DNA of 64,000 nucleotides from Rhizobium etli 8C-3 (GCF_001908375.1 NZ_CP017242.1:1-64000); one strand, 5' to 3'. Shown: positions 17,132 through 26,690, counted from the stretch's first letter. Program-made: numbers and translations. Notes: a model not told the origin generated them from the sequence alone.

Positions 17132-18460
17132 TTGTCCAGCAAGTTGCGCGTGTTCGTGAGCAGCACGATGAAGGATCTCGGCGACGCTCGGCGAGCAGTG
17201 GTCGAGCGACTGCGATCGTTGAACCTTGAGCCGGTTAACGCCGAAGATATGAATCCGGATGGTCGCTCGAGTTGGGATGTTATCCGATCTGAGATTGATA
17301 CGTCTAATATTTTCATACTGTTGAGCGGCGAGAGCTATGGCTGGATCCCCACTTCTGGACCTGGCGCGGGAGAAGGGCGGTCGGTGACGCATATGGAGGC
17401 GCTTTACGCAAACGCCTTGGGGCTCCCGATCCTGCCGTTCTTCAAGCGCCTAGCCTACGATGCCCCTCGCGATACCGATGACGCAAATGCGCGAGATGCT
17501 TTCCGCCACGAGGTCGGCGATTGGGAGGCTGGCCGATTTCGGCAGGAGTTCGAGTGGATTGATGAACTCAGCAGAAAGGTCGGCAACACTCTGCTCGACC
17601 TCTTTCAGAGTTCTTTGCTCCGCGAGATGGCTGCTCGGCCGCGAACTGGGATTCGCTCCCTGACCGGAGGGTCTAGCACTGCATTCGATAGGGTGCCTCT
17701 ACCGGAAGGTTTCGTCGGCCGCGACCCTGTCCTCTTCGCAGGCGCCGGAGTGTCGGTTTCTGCGGGCCTGCCCACAGCGGCGGTCATGACTGAGTTGTTC
17801 GGATCTCGGCTGTCGCTGGGTGCGGATGGCGAGAGAATCCTCGCGCGTCATCGTTTCGCCGATGTTGCGTCGGTGCTCGAACGCCGCTTCGGCCGCGCCG
17901 AGCTGGAACGAGCGGTTGTCCAGGCGTTCGACACCGCGCAGGGGGTCGTGCCGACAGCGGGGCATCTTGCAGCAGTTTCTACGTTCCGCCACATCGTAAC
18001 TACCAACTACGACGACCTGTTCGAGCGAGCGTGCCTAGCCAGAGGCGTGACGTACACTGTCCGTTCCCCGAACGGCGAAACCAGAGGTGTCGGGTCACAG
18101 GTGACTATCTTTCAGGTGGATGGCTGGATTGGGCTCCCCTCGGCGTTGGTTATAACTGAGGAGGACGCTGCGCGCGCGCGCCAAGACGCTCAATATTGGG
18201 ACGATGTGGCTTCCGCGATCGGCGACCGTCCAGTGGTAGTTGTGGGCCACTCGCTTCGTGATGAAAATGCCCGCCGCGTGCTCACACGGCGCGGCGGCGG
18301 TCCTGCCCTGTATGTTTCGCTCATCGATGATCCAATGGATCAGATTGTGCGCGAACGGTTCGGCTTGGCGACGTGCATTGCCAGTGCGGACGACTTTCTC
18401 CAGTCCTTTGAAGCTGCTACCCATGCATCTGGCGGGCCGGCAACGAATCACCTCGCCTAG
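17132..18460 (+). CDS. DUF4062-SIR2 fusion protein
   Basis: A 442-residue protein from TTG 17132, which has GGAGGA 5 bp upstream; ATG 17111 overlaps the probable -10. The N-terminal part (about 1-150) is a DUF4062 domain (LRVFVSSTMKDLGDARRAV, IFILLSGESYGWIP), a TIR-like fold seen in STAND and defence proteins. The C-terminal part (about 190-430) is SIR2-like: VLFAGAGVSVSAGLP (NAD-binding loop), HIVTTNYDDLFE, and VVVGHSLRDENARR. SIR2 domains in defence proteins break down NAD+. The pairing of a possible sensor or second NAD-linked domain with SIR2 suggests a one-protein abortive-infection effector. Confidence 0.75.
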   Translation: MSSKLRVFVSSTMKDLGDARRAVVERLRSLNLEPVNAEDMNPDGRSSWDVIRSEIDTSNIFILLSGESYGWIPTSGPGAGEGRSVTHMEALYANALGLPILPFFKRLAYDAPRDTDDANARDAFRHEVGDWEAGRFRQEFEWIDELSRKVGNTLLDLFQSSLLREMAARPRTGIRSLTGGSSTAFDRVPLPEGFVGRDPVLFAGAGVSVSAGLPTAAVMTELFGSRLSLGADGERILARHRFADVASVLERRFGRAELERAVVQAFDTAQGVVPTAGHLAAVSTFRHIVTTNYDDLFERACLARGVTYTVRSPNGETRGVGSQVTIFQVDGWIGLPSALVITEEDAARARQDAQYWDDVASAIGDRPVVVVGHSLRDENARRVLTRRGGGPALYVSLIDDPMDQIVRERFGLATCIASADDFLQSFEAATHASGGPATNHLA

Positions 18461-18660
18461 CCTGTCTCCCCCAGAGTACCAGTCGGCTAACCACTTAAAA
18501 AGGGCCGCCGGTCAGTAGTAGCCACGCTGCCGCCATCGTCTCCAATGCGGTTGGAAGTGACAGCCTTCGCAGACGATCACAATAGACAGGCGAGATCGAG
18601 CGTGGAATGATGCGCTGGTAGCTCGAATCAAGGATGCGGAGCTAACGTCGGGGGCGTAAG

Positions 18661-19872
18661 TTGACTGTCAGTGTTCACAATCCTGATCAATATATGGCGG
18701 CGCTACGGACGATCATAGCGCAGGGCCGCAAGCGGATCGGGCTGTTGGTTGGCGCCGGAGCCTCTGCCGGCATGGCCAAGCCTGATGGTACTTATCCGCT
18801 TATCCCGGCGGTTGCGGGCCTCACCGATCAGGTTCTCACGACACTTGCGCCGACCTATCAACAACAGATCGACGGCCTGAAAGCCGAGCTCGCGCAGCAC
18901 GACATTGAGACGATCCTTTCTCGGATTCGCTCTCTGAGCAAAGTGATCGGATCGGCAAAAGTCCACGACCTCGATGGCCCCGGCTTTGCCACTTTCGGCG
19001 AAGCGATCTGCACCGAGATCGGCAAGATCGTGGACGTTCGATTGCCGGAGACCGGATCGGCTTATGCCGCTCTCGTGAACTGGATCACGGGCACAATGCG
19101 TGACTACCCGGTCGAGATTTTCACCACGAACTACGACCTGCTGTTCGAAGAAGCGTTGGAGTCCGTGCGCGCGCCGTATTTCGATGGCTTCACGGGCGGT
19201 CGCGAGCCGTTCTTCGACCCAGTGTCAGTGTCGCGCAGCGACCTTCCCGCGCGATGGACGCGGCTCTGGAAGCTCCATGGCTCACTCGGCTGGCGTGCGA
19301 GCTCGAAGGGAGAAGTGATCCGAACGGGCCAAAGCTCGGTAAGTCACCTCGTCTTCCCCGAACATCTGAAATACGATCAGACGCAGAAGGCCCCATACGC
19401 CGCGTTGCTCGATCGGCTTCGTGCGTTCTTGCTCACCCCCGACACGCTGCTGGTCTCTATCGGCTTCTCCTTTGCCGACGCACATATTGCAGCCCGGTTG
19501 GATGAAGCGCTGGCAGCGAATCCATCCTCCAGCGTTTTCGCGTTCCAGTACAAGGTCCTCGAGGAAGAGGGGCCAGCGTGCGATCTTGCGCGCCGCCTGC
19601 CAAACTTCAGCGTCTATGCGCGTGACCAGGCCAAGGTGAACGGCATTCGCGGCCCATGGAAGGCGCCGGCCGAACTTCCGAACAGGGATTGGGGGCCGAT
19701 AAGGTCGACCTATCTCGACAAGGACGGAAACTTCACGCTCGGAGCGATCGAACCCTTCGCCCGGTTCTTCGCAGCATCGCGCTCGGTTCAAGCATTTCCC
19801 ACACCATCGGCGCTGACAGCAACAGCGGCGGCAACGCCACCGCCGGCAGCCACCACCGCGTCGGTGGCCTGA
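18661..19872 (+). CDS. SIR2-family protein (SIR2-HerA system)
   Basis: A 403-residue protein from a TTG start; ATG 18694 is an alternative. SIR2 features: RIGLLVGAGASAGMAKP (nucleotide loop near residue 27), IFTTNYDLLFEEAL, LWKLHGSLGW and LLVSIGFSFADAHI. The C-terminus is low-complexity Ala/Thr/Pro. The stop codon overlaps the HerA start (ATGA), so both are made together. SIR2/HerA pairs are known antiphage systems in which the complex depletes NAD+ or attacks DNA after infection. Confidence 0.85.
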   Translation: MTVSVHNPDQYMAALRTIIAQGRKRIGLLVGAGASAGMAKPDGTYPLIPAVAGLTDQVLTTLAPTYQQQIDGLKAELAQHDIETILSRIRSLSKVIGSAKVHDLDGPGFATFGEAICTEIGKIVDVRLPETGSAYAALVNWITGTMRDYPVEIFTTNYDLLFEEALESVRAPYFDGFTGGREPFFDPVSVSRSDLPARWTRLWKLHGSLGWRASSKGEVIRTGQSSVSHLVFPEHLKYDQTQKAPYAALLDRLRAFLLTPDTLLVSIGFSFADAHIAARLDEALAANPSSSVFAFQYKVLEEEGPACDLARRLPNFSVYARDQAKVNGIRGPWKAPAELPNRDWGPIRSTYLDKDGNFTLGAIEPFARFFAASRSVQAFPTPSALTATAAATPPPAATTASVA

Positions 19873-21677
19873 TGAACGCTCCGACCCTTCTCGGTCATGT
19901 CGGCTCTGTCGCGGGTGCAACCGTCAGCGTGCGCCAGTTCGAGGGCGTGGCCTCGGGCATCGCAATCATCGGAGGACGGAGCTATCGGGTCGGTCAAGTC
20001 GGCAGCTTCGTGCGGATACCTCAAGGGTATCATGACCTCTACGCGATCATATCCGAGGTGGGGGCAAGTGCGACACCAGCGACGCTGACCGATACGCTCG
20101 ACCGCGGCGAACGATGGCTGACCGTTCAACTCGTCGGCGAGATTGTCGAGGTATCGTTCGAGCGGGGCATCAGCCAATATCCGAACGTGAACGATGAGGT
20201 GCATCTAGTCACCGAGGAGGATCTGGCCAAGATCTACGGCGCGGAGTTTGCCGGACAGGTGGTCGTGGGGCGACTTGCCAACGCCGAGAGCATCCCGGTC
20301 CGCCTGGACCTCGACAAGCTGGTCACCCGTCACAGCGCAGTGCTCGGCTCGACTGGGTCGGGCAAATCCACGACCGTCGCCAGCTTGTTGCGATCGATCT
20401 CGGCGCCGGGCGGAGCGGGCTTTCCGAGCGCGCGCATCCTCCTGCTCGATATCCACGGCGAATATGCCCGCGCGCTCGGCGACAACGCTGAGATTTTCCG
20501 GATCACGCCTGGAGACGGTGAGAAGCGGCTGGTCATTCCGTACTGGGCACTGCGGCCGACTGAAATCCTCAACTTCCTGTGTGGGAAGATGGACGATCGC
20601 GCGACGACCGCAATCCTCGAAAAGATCTTCGCGGCTAAAAGCACGATAGCCCAGGCAGACAATTTGCCGGGCGTCGACCTGAATTCGATGACCGTCGACA
20701 GCCCGATTCCTTACAGCTTGCGAAGCCTATGGCTCGAGTTGATCGATCCGGAGGTCAAAACCTGGCTCGATCAGGCAAAGACCCAGCCGGCGATCGTGCT
20801 CCCCGGAGACGCGGCTACGCTTCGCATGCCGACCTACCAGCCGCACACGACGACGAATACGGCGCCCTATCAGAACAACATCGGTGTACTCGGCATCCGC
20901 AAGCAGCTCGATCGCATGCGGTCACGTATGCTCGATCGTCAGTTCGAGTTCTTGCTCAAGCCCGGCGGCTGGGAACCTGACCTGACCGGTCATGTGGCGA
21001 ATGACCTTCCCGCCCTTCTTGAAAGCTGGATCGGCCACGAGAAGGCGATAACCGTCCTCGATCTGTCGGGTATCCCCAGTGCCGTTCTCCTGGATTTGAT
21101 CGGCGCAATTCTGTCGATTATCTATGAGGCACTTTTCTGGGGTCGCGAGCGCGACGGGGGTGGTCGCAAGCGGCCCCAACTCGTCGTTATGGAAGAAGCG
21201 CACCGGTATCTTGGTCGGGAAGCCGATAACCCTGCGCGCGAGATGGTCCAGCGAATCGCGAAAGAGGGGCGCAAGTTCGGCATCGGTGCGATGATCGTCA
21301 GCCAGCGTCCTTCCGAAATTGACGACACCATTCTCTCCCAGTGTGGCACCTTCATCGCGTTGCGCCTCACCAACTCCACTGACCGCAGCAAGGTACAAGC
21401 CGCTTTGCCCGATAATTTGAGCGGTATCGCTGACAGCCTTTCGGTTCTACGGACCGGAGAAGCCATCATAACCGGCGAAGCTGCGCGGCTGCCAGTGCGC
21501 TGCCGCATTACCCTGCCACCCAAAGACCGTCGCCCGGACAGCGAAGACCCGCTCGTCGCAGACAGTTGGAAGCGCGCTAGGGGCACTGAAGATTATGATC
21601 AGCTTGTCGCAGTATGGCGTGCACAGGATCCGAAGTGGGAGCCGCCAGAGTCGGACGAGGACGAGGGAGGCAATTGA
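19872..21677 (+). CDS. herA: HerA-type ATPase/translocase
   Basis: A 601-residue protein starting at ATG 19872 in the overlap with the SIR2 stop. N-terminal HAS-barrel region (about 1-140), then a FtsK/HerA ATPase: Walker A GSTGSGKST (159-167), ILLLDIHGEYA, Walker B LVVMEEAHRYL, and VSQRPSEIDDTILSQCGTF with the sensor and arginine-finger region. HerA forms hexameric DNA pumps; in archaea with NurA, and in bacterial defence with SIR2 or nuclease partners. Here SIR2 is upstream and a KTSC protein downstream. Confidence 0.88.
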   Translation: MNAPTLLGHVGSVAGATVSVRQFEGVASGIAIIGGRSYRVGQVGSFVRIPQGYHDLYAIISEVGASATPATLTDTLDRGERWLTVQLVGEIVEVSFERGISQYPNVNDEVHLVTEEDLAKIYGAEFAGQVVVGRLANAESIPVRLDLDKLVTRHSAVLGSTGSGKSTTVASLLRSISAPGGAGFPSARILLLDIHGEYARALGDNAEIFRITPGDGEKRLVIPYWALRPTEILNFLCGKMDDRATTAILEKIFAAKSTIAQADNLPGVDLNSMTVDSPIPYSLRSLWLELIDPEVKTWLDQAKTQPAIVLPGDAATLRMPTYQPHTTTNTAPYQNNIGVLGIRKQLDRMRSRMLDRQFEFLLKPGGWEPDLTGHVANDLPALLESWIGHEKAITVLDLSGIPSAVLLDLIGAILSIIYEALFWGRERDGGGRKRPQLVVMEEAHRYLGREADNPAREMVQRIAKEGRKFGIGAMIVSQRPSEIDDTILSQCGTFIALRLTNSTDRSKVQAALPDNLSGIADSLSVLRTGEAIITGEAARLPVRCRITLPPKDRRPDSEDPLVADSWKRARGTEDYDQLVAVWRAQDPKWEPPESDEDEGGN

Positions 21678-21886
21678 TGGAACGACAGCCCGTAACGTCA
21701 GGCAATTTGGCCGAGGTCGGATATGACCCCGAGCTGGAGACGCTCGAGGTCCAATTCAAGCACGGCGGCGTTTACCAATATTTCAACGTGCCTGCATTCA
21801 TGCACGAGCGTTTCATGACCGCGGACTCACAAGGTCGCTTTTTCAACGCGGAAATTAAAGGTCATTATCCCGAGGCCAAGCTCTAG
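21677..21886 (+). CDS. KTSC-domain small protein
   Basis: A 69-residue protein whose ATG overlaps the HerA stop (TGATG). The text LAEVGYDPELETLEVQF, VYQYFNVP and GRFFNAEIKGHYP matches the KTSC domain, a small beta-rich fold found alone or fused to lysyl-tRNA synthetase or helicase-like proteins; function unknown. Its coupling to HerA makes it a third component of the SIR2-HerA operon. Confidence 0.8.
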   Translation: MERQPVTSGNLAEVGYDPELETLEVQFKHGGVYQYFNVPAFMHERFMTADSQGRFFNAEIKGHYPEAKL

Positions 21887-22153
21887 CGCGCCGCATTGAA
21901 ATGGCCCTGAAATTCTCCAAGCGATGTCGGATTTGCTCAGATAAATTGCAAGAACGGTATGTCTGCAACCGGCCCCAAATCAGCCACCTTAAGCAGGCCA
22001 ACCACTTGGCTTGCCGAGCAATTCAGTTTCAAATGAAATCCGGAATAACTGGGTCGTCGGTTCCAATCACTTCAAGGCGACCGCTGAAGAAACAGGGTCT
22101 CCTGTTCGATTCTCATCAAAGAAACATTCTTTGAATGTCTCGCAGCCAATTCT

Positions 22154-23290
22154 TTATTGCGGCAGATAAGCCTCTCCACCCTGAGCAATTATCTCCTCTT
22201 CGCTGAGGGATTTATGCCAGTGCGAGTAAAGGACGAATCGGTCTCTCGGAAGACTTAGCTCCTTCTTCAGATACTGGTACAGGGCGCTGAATGCTTTGTG
22301 CTCGCATCCGCCCCAGAAAAATGAACGCTCGAGATTTTCCGGCCATCGCACCGACGTTATGGCGTCCATCAGCAACGTCGTCGTGCCCGATACGGCTCCA
22401 GCGCGATGAAGCCAATGAATCGTGACGCCCGAAGGATAACGAAGCGGCAATTCGTCGGCTTTCGAGTCGATCTCGATGAACGCATGGCCGGCAACGTTTG
22501 TGGGCAAGTTTTCAAGAATCCTGGCGATACCAGGCAATGCCGTCTCGTCACCGGCCAGGACGTAGAATTCCGCATGTTTCGGACCATTGGCAGCAGGACC
22601 GAGAATACCGACAAGATCGCCCGGTCGCGCATCCATGGCCCATCGCGTCGCGGGGCCGGGGTTGGCGTGAAGGGCAAAGTCGATTGCGATTTCCTGCCTT
22701 GCTGTATCAATGCGCCGAATCGTGTAGACGCGCGTCGGAACAGCGGCATTATCCGGCCAGACAACATGGCCGCGATGGTCGAGCATGGGCCATAGCGGCT
22801 CGGCTATGCCGCGCGGCTGAAAGATGAGCCGACAGTGAAGCTGGTCGTCCCGATCGTACCGTTCCAAGTTCTCCCCTCGAAAGGTTATCCGGCGGAAACG
22901 AGGAGCAATGTCTTCGATGGATCTCACATAGAGGATCCGCAGGTCATCAGGAAGAGCCGGCTCCGCACGGTCGCCCTCCCAGTGGATTTCCAGCTTTTCG
23001 CGAGCAGCGATGAAGCCGATCGGCCCGACGAGGGCGTGCTTCAAGCGATTGAGCCCCCCAGAATCAGAGGCTTCAACCGTCAGCCTAAAGCCGTCCCCGG
23101 TCGCTTCGAAGGTGGCGTCTCCGAACGGTGAGTGGATATAGTGGACGCCATCGGTCTCTTCGACTGCCATGTCGTGAGTCGCGATCGAATCGACGATCGG
23201 ATCGATGTATTCGTTGATTTTCGGAAATCGTACCACCGCTCTTGCGCGGTATGGGCTGCAGACAGTCGAAGACATGTGGACTGGTTCCAT
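22154..23290 (-). CDS. Siderophore-interacting protein with N-terminal DUF2218
   Basis: A 378-residue protein; I start at ATG 23290, 5 bp after the upstream stop (ATG 23275 is possible). Residues about 5-105 are a DUF2218 domain; residues about 115-370 are a SIP/ViuB FAD reductase (RFRRITFRGENLERY, TRVYTIRRID, GDLVGILGPAANGP, FYVLAGDETALPGIARIL, FFWGGCEHKAFSALY). It would reduce imported ferric-siderophore in the cytoplasm to free iron. It is the last gene of the receptor-binding protein-SIP operon. Confidence 0.88.
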   Translation of the reverse strand: MEPVHMSSTVCSPYRARAVVRFPKINEYIDPIVDSIATHDMAVEETDGVHYIHSPFGDATFEATGDGFRLTVEASDSGGLNRLKHALVGPIGFIAAREKLEIHWEGDRAEPALPDDLRILYVRSIEDIAPRFRRITFRGENLERYDRDDQLHCRLIFQPRGIAEPLWPMLDHRGHVVWPDNAAVPTRVYTIRRIDTARQEIAIDFALHANPGPATRWAMDARPGDLVGILGPAANGPKHAEFYVLAGDETALPGIARILENLPTNVAGHAFIEIDSKADELPLRYPSGVTIHWLHRAGAVSGTTTLLMDAITSVRWPENLERSFFWGGCEHKAFSALYQYLKKELSLPRDRFVLYSHWHKSLSEEEIIAQGGEAYLPQ

Positions 23291-23294
23291 GAAC

Positions 23295-24419
23295 TTAGAT
23301 CGAGGCCCACAACGGTCCCTCGATCGGGAACGCCGCGAAGTCGCGATTGATGATGTTGAGGATGGCGGCCGGATCGAGATCGGCGCATTGCTCGGGGTGG
23401 AGCCATTTGGCGGCTTGCGCGACGAACACGACATTGAGAGGCAGATTGGTGATCAGCCCCGTCCAGATCCCATAAACGCGCTTTTCTTGAACACTTGCCA
23501 GCTGATTGAAGACAGGCCTGCCGTCGATCAGGCGCCGCAATCCTTCCTGGCCCAGCTTCGGATCGATCCCGGGGCCGATTGCGGGCCGGCTGCCCGCCGC
23601 CCAACCACCGCCCGATGCGATGTAGACGTCATGCGGTGTGGACACGAGATATTCGAGGGAGAGCTTTTCGAACCAAGGCGCGGTCACGCCGGGCAGGGGC
23701 TGACCACCGGCCAGAGCCAGCAATTCGCCCCAAACCTTGCGACCCGCCGCCCAGCAGCAGTCGTCGGGTGTGGACTGGACCTCCAGATAGGTGGTGACGG
23801 GTTTCGTGCCTGAGACGCGCGCCGCGATTCCGGCCATTTCCCGGTCGAAGAAGGACGTAAACGCATCCGCCTTGTCGGTTGCACCGAGAAGTGCGCCCCA
23901 CATTTTCATGGAAGTCTTGAGTTCGCTGACGGGATCGGCAGCCTGTTCGCCCGCAGCTGCATTGCTCGACGCATCGCTGTAGACCACGGGAATGCCGAAC
24001 TGTTTGAGCCTCTCCACCATAGGATCGGCGTCGCCTTGCGGTGTCATGAAAGCTGTCGTGACGACAAGATCCGGCGAGAGACCGATCAACCCCTCAAGTG
24101 ATACCGTGTCGGGACTTTGCTTGCCGACCACTGCAACCGGGTGATGATTGAGCAGCCGCGTCTGCAAGACTTCGCTGTCTATGCGATCGACCGCCGCCCA
24201 CCCTACGACCAGCGAGGCCGGATCCGGATGCAGGAGCGACATCGTCAAAAGATCGTGTGCCTCTAGCAAAATTATCCGTTTGGGGAGCGCGGGGAGATGC
24301 ACCTCGCGCCCGGCCATATCGACGACCGTGATCTGTTGCTGTGCCGCGGCAGCCGGGATTCCCGAAAGGAGGCCAGTTGCCGCGAGGGAGGCGCAAAAGA
24401 GACGTCTTGTTATGGTCAA
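23295..24419 (-). CDS. Periplasmic siderophore-binding protein
   Basis: A 374-residue protein with a cleavable signal (MTITRRLFCASLAATGLL, Ala-rich end near residue 26). The mature part is a class III periplasmic binding protein (VVDMAGREVHLPALPKRII, LSPDLVVTT, GIPVVYSD). It would carry ferric-siderophore from the TonB receptor to an ABC importer. The start lies 7 bp from the receptor stop. No permease or ATPase gene is present in the window, so these must be elsewhere, or another importer is shared. Confidence 0.85.
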   Translation of the reverse strand: MTITRRLFCASLAATGLLSGIPAAAAQQQITVVDMAGREVHLPALPKRIILLEAHDLLTMSLLHPDPASLVVGWAAVDRIDSEVLQTRLLNHHPVAVVGKQSPDTVSLEGLIGLSPDLVVTTAFMTPQGDADPMVERLKQFGIPVVYSDASSNAAAGEQAADPVSELKTSMKMWGALLGATDKADAFTSFFDREMAGIAARVSGTKPVTTYLEVQSTPDDCCWAAGRKVWGELLALAGGQPLPGVTAPWFEKLSLEYLVSTPHDVYIASGGGWAAGSRPAIGPGIDPKLGQEGLRRLIDGRPVFNQLASVQEKRVYGIWTGLITNLPLNVVFVAQAAKWLHPEQCADLDPAAILNIINRDFAAFPIEGPLWASI

Positions 24420-24426
24420 AGCCGAC

Positions 24427-26577
24427 TCACCACTTGTATCTCAGACCAGCCAGAACCGTGCGGCCGTTTCCGTATTGGCAATAATATTCGGAGCTGCACG
24501 AGGAGTAGTATTCCTTGTCGAGCAGATTGGTGATGTTCAGCGTCGCCTGAAGCCCCTTCAGGTTCGGGTTCTTTGCCCCGAAATCGTAGCGCAGAGCCGC
24601 GTCCAGCAATGTGTACCCATCGGCCTTCACCGTATTGGCATCATTGCTGTAGCTCGACCCGACGAAGCGGACGCCGCCGCCAACGCTCAGCCCCTCCAGC
24701 GCGCCGGTATCGATGGTATAATTGGCCCAAAGCGAACCAAAGTAGCGCGGCACGGCCTGCGGACGATTGCCGATGATCGAGCTGTCGACAGATTCCGACA
24801 CCGTCGTATCGAGCAGGGAGAGCGCGGCGATCAACTCGACATTGTTCGCGACGCTGCCCCTCGCCTCGAATTCCACCCCGCGCGAATGAATCTCGCCCTG
24901 CTGCACGTTGAAACCGGTCGAGGCGTCGAACGAAACGACATTCTGCTGACGGATATCGAAGGCCGAGATCGTGAAGATGGCGTCGAGTCCTGCCGGCTGA
25001 TACTTGATGCCGATTTCGTATTGCTGCGCCTCCGTCGGCTTGAAGCCATCGCCATTGGCGTCCGTGCTGAGCGATGGTTCGAACGAAGTCGAGTAGCTTG
25101 CATAAGGCGCGATGCCATTGTCGAACAGGTAGAGAAGGCCGGCGCGGTAGCTCGTCGCCTCGCTCGACAGGTCGGACGATGTTCCGGCCAGCAAATTCTC
25201 GGTTTCCTGATCCGCCCAGTCGTGGCGGACGCCGAAAACGCCCCGCAGCCCGCCGAGTTCGATTTGATCCTGCAGATAGATGCCGGTCTGACGCAAGGAC
25301 TGGTCGCTGTCGACGGCGGTTACGAACGGGCCGACGGCTTGCCCGTAAACAGGGTTCGTGACGTCGAGCGACGTTGCCCCGCCAAGCTGATATTCCCAGC
25401 TGCTGTCGGAACTCTGAACATCTATGCCGGCAAGGAGTGTATGACTTACCGCACCTGTTTCTACCTTGAATTCAGCGTGGTTGTCGAAAGAGAAACCGCT
25501 GACATCCTCGATGGAATGAACAGCCCAGCGCGGAATGATGCCTGCGTCCGACATCTGGCCGTTCATCTGAAGCGAGCGCATATCGGTATCCACGCCGGAA
25601 TAGCGGAAGTTCGACCGGACGGTGACCCGCTCGTTGAAACTGTGCTCGAATTGATAGCCGATCCCGTACTGCGTGCGCTCGAAATTGTCATATGTCGGGT
25701 CTCCGACATTGAGATCGCGATCGAGGAAGCCGGCGATGCCCGCCGGCGCCAGGAATTTGGGATAAATTGAATTGAAGTAGCCGCCTTCGGGATCCCGCTG
25801 GTAGTATCCGGAGAGGGTGAGGGACGTGTCCGCGTCCGGCTGCCACTTGAGAGAAGGAGCGATACCGAGGCGCCTCTCGTCGACGTCGTCATAGCGCGTA
25901 CCGGAGGAGCGGCCGACCGCCGCAAACCCGTATTGCAAAGTCCCGTCGGCGGTGATGGGGCCAGTCGAGTACAGGCCGCTCTGCACGCGACCGTCGCTTC
26001 CGGCCTCAACCCTTACCTCGTTCGACTGCACGTCCGACGGCAACCGGCTGACCTGATTGACGAGACCGCCGGGGCTGACCTGGCCGTAAAGAAGGGCAGA
26101 CGGCCCCTTCAGCACATCCACATGATCGAGGAAGAAGGGATCGATGGATGGCGTGGCGAAAGCCTGACCGCGCTGGAGCTTGAGGCCGTCAAGGTAGCTG
26201 ACGTAGCTCGTCGACAGACCGAAGTTGCCGAACCCGCGAAGAAACAGCGAGTCGTAACGAGAATTCGTGTCCCTGTCGGAAAGGACGCCGGCAGTGTAGC
26301 GCAGCGCCTCGCTGACGGTTTGCGGGTTCTGATCGTCGATCTGCTTGCGGGTAACCGTCGTCACCGATTGCGGCGTCTCGACGACCGGCGTCGCAGTCTT
26401 GGTGGCGGACCGAGCCGATTTGGCCAGGACAGTATTCGACGTGTCGTCGTCGTTACTTGCATCCCGCACGACGATCGGCGCCAGCTGCGTACTCGTTTCT
26501 TGAGCCACTGCTTGAAGTGCCGGAACAAGGAAAGTAGATACCATCAAAATTTGCTTGAAAGAAATGCGGCAATTCAC
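24427..26577 (-). CDS. TonB-dependent siderophore receptor
   Basis: A 716-residue outer-membrane receptor. I choose GTG 26577, preceded by GGGGATC; the longer frame to 26775 would run through the promoter and operator. A signal peptide is visible (QILMVSTFLVPALQAVAQ), then the plug (TPQSVTTVTRKQIDDQNPQT, LKGPSALLYGQVSPGG) and the barrel ending TVLAGLRYKW. A Cys pair near the end (YSSCSSEYYCQYG) is typical of FhuA-like receptors. It is probably the receptor for the product of the adjacent NRPS cluster. Confidence 0.92.
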   Translation of the reverse strand: MNCRISFKQILMVSTFLVPALQAVAQETSTQLAPIVVRDASNDDDTSNTVLAKSARSATKTATPVVETPQSVTTVTRKQIDDQNPQTVSEALRYTAGVLSDRDTNSRYDSLFLRGFGNFGLSTSYVSYLDGLKLQRGQAFATPSIDPFFLDHVDVLKGPSALLYGQVSPGGLVNQVSRLPSDVQSNEVRVEAGSDGRVQSGLYSTGPITADGTLQYGFAAVGRSSGTRYDDVDERRLGIAPSLKWQPDADTSLTLSGYYQRDPEGGYFNSIYPKFLAPAGIAGFLDRDLNVGDPTYDNFERTQYGIGYQFEHSFNERVTVRSNFRYSGVDTDMRSLQMNGQMSDAGIIPRWAVHSIEDVSGFSFDNHAEFKVETGAVSHTLLAGIDVQSSDSSWEYQLGGATSLDVTNPVYGQAVGPFVTAVDSDQSLRQTGIYLQDQIELGGLRGVFGVRHDWADQETENLLAGTSSDLSSEATSYRAGLLYLFDNGIAPYASYSTSFEPSLSTDANGDGFKPTEAQQYEIGIKYQPAGLDAIFTISAFDIRQQNVVSFDASTGFNVQQGEIHSRGVEFEARGSVANNVELIAALSLLDTTVSESVDSSIIGNRPQAVPRYFGSLWANYTIDTGALEGLSVGGGVRFVGSSYSNDANTVKADGYTLLDAALRYDFGAKNPNLKGLQATLNITNLLDKEYYSSCSSEYYCQYGNGRTVLAGLRYKW

Positions 26578-26617
26578 GGATGATCCCCATGGTCCGAGCT
26601 GTCGAAATGCGGTAAGT

Positions 26618-26668
26618 CTATTAATCAAACGGGTACGTCCTGTCCAGTTAATATGAATGTGTCCGTCA
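26618..26668 (-). promoter_or_regulatory. Receptor promoter with TetR-type operator and iron box
   Basis: On the minus strand: -35 TGGACA (26641-26646) and -10 TAATAG (26618-26623) with 17 bp between. The spacer holds a degenerate copy (26629-26643) of the palindrome ACGGGACGGTCCCGT that is perfect at the two biosynthetic promoters. Upstream of -35 lies ATATGA-N9-TCAAC (core TGA-N9-TCA at 26654-26668), the form of the rhizobial iron-responsive (RirA-type) box. In this copy the asymmetric box is reversed relative to the other two. Confidence 0.6.
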
Positions 26669-26674
26669 ACTTTA

Positions 26675-26690
26675 AAGACGCGCACGTCTT
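26675..26690. repeat. Inverted repeat upstream of tetR
   Basis: A 16-bp element AAGACGCGCACGTCTT with 6-bp perfect arms, 37 bp before the tetR start. It is a candidate second operator, for autoregulation of the TetR gene. Confidence 0.35.

Noticed and set aside
24148-25770. 540-codon plus-strand open frame inside the TonB receptor gene
   Set aside because: Mirror of receptor codons; no recognisable motif, and the opposite strand carries a full TonB receptor.
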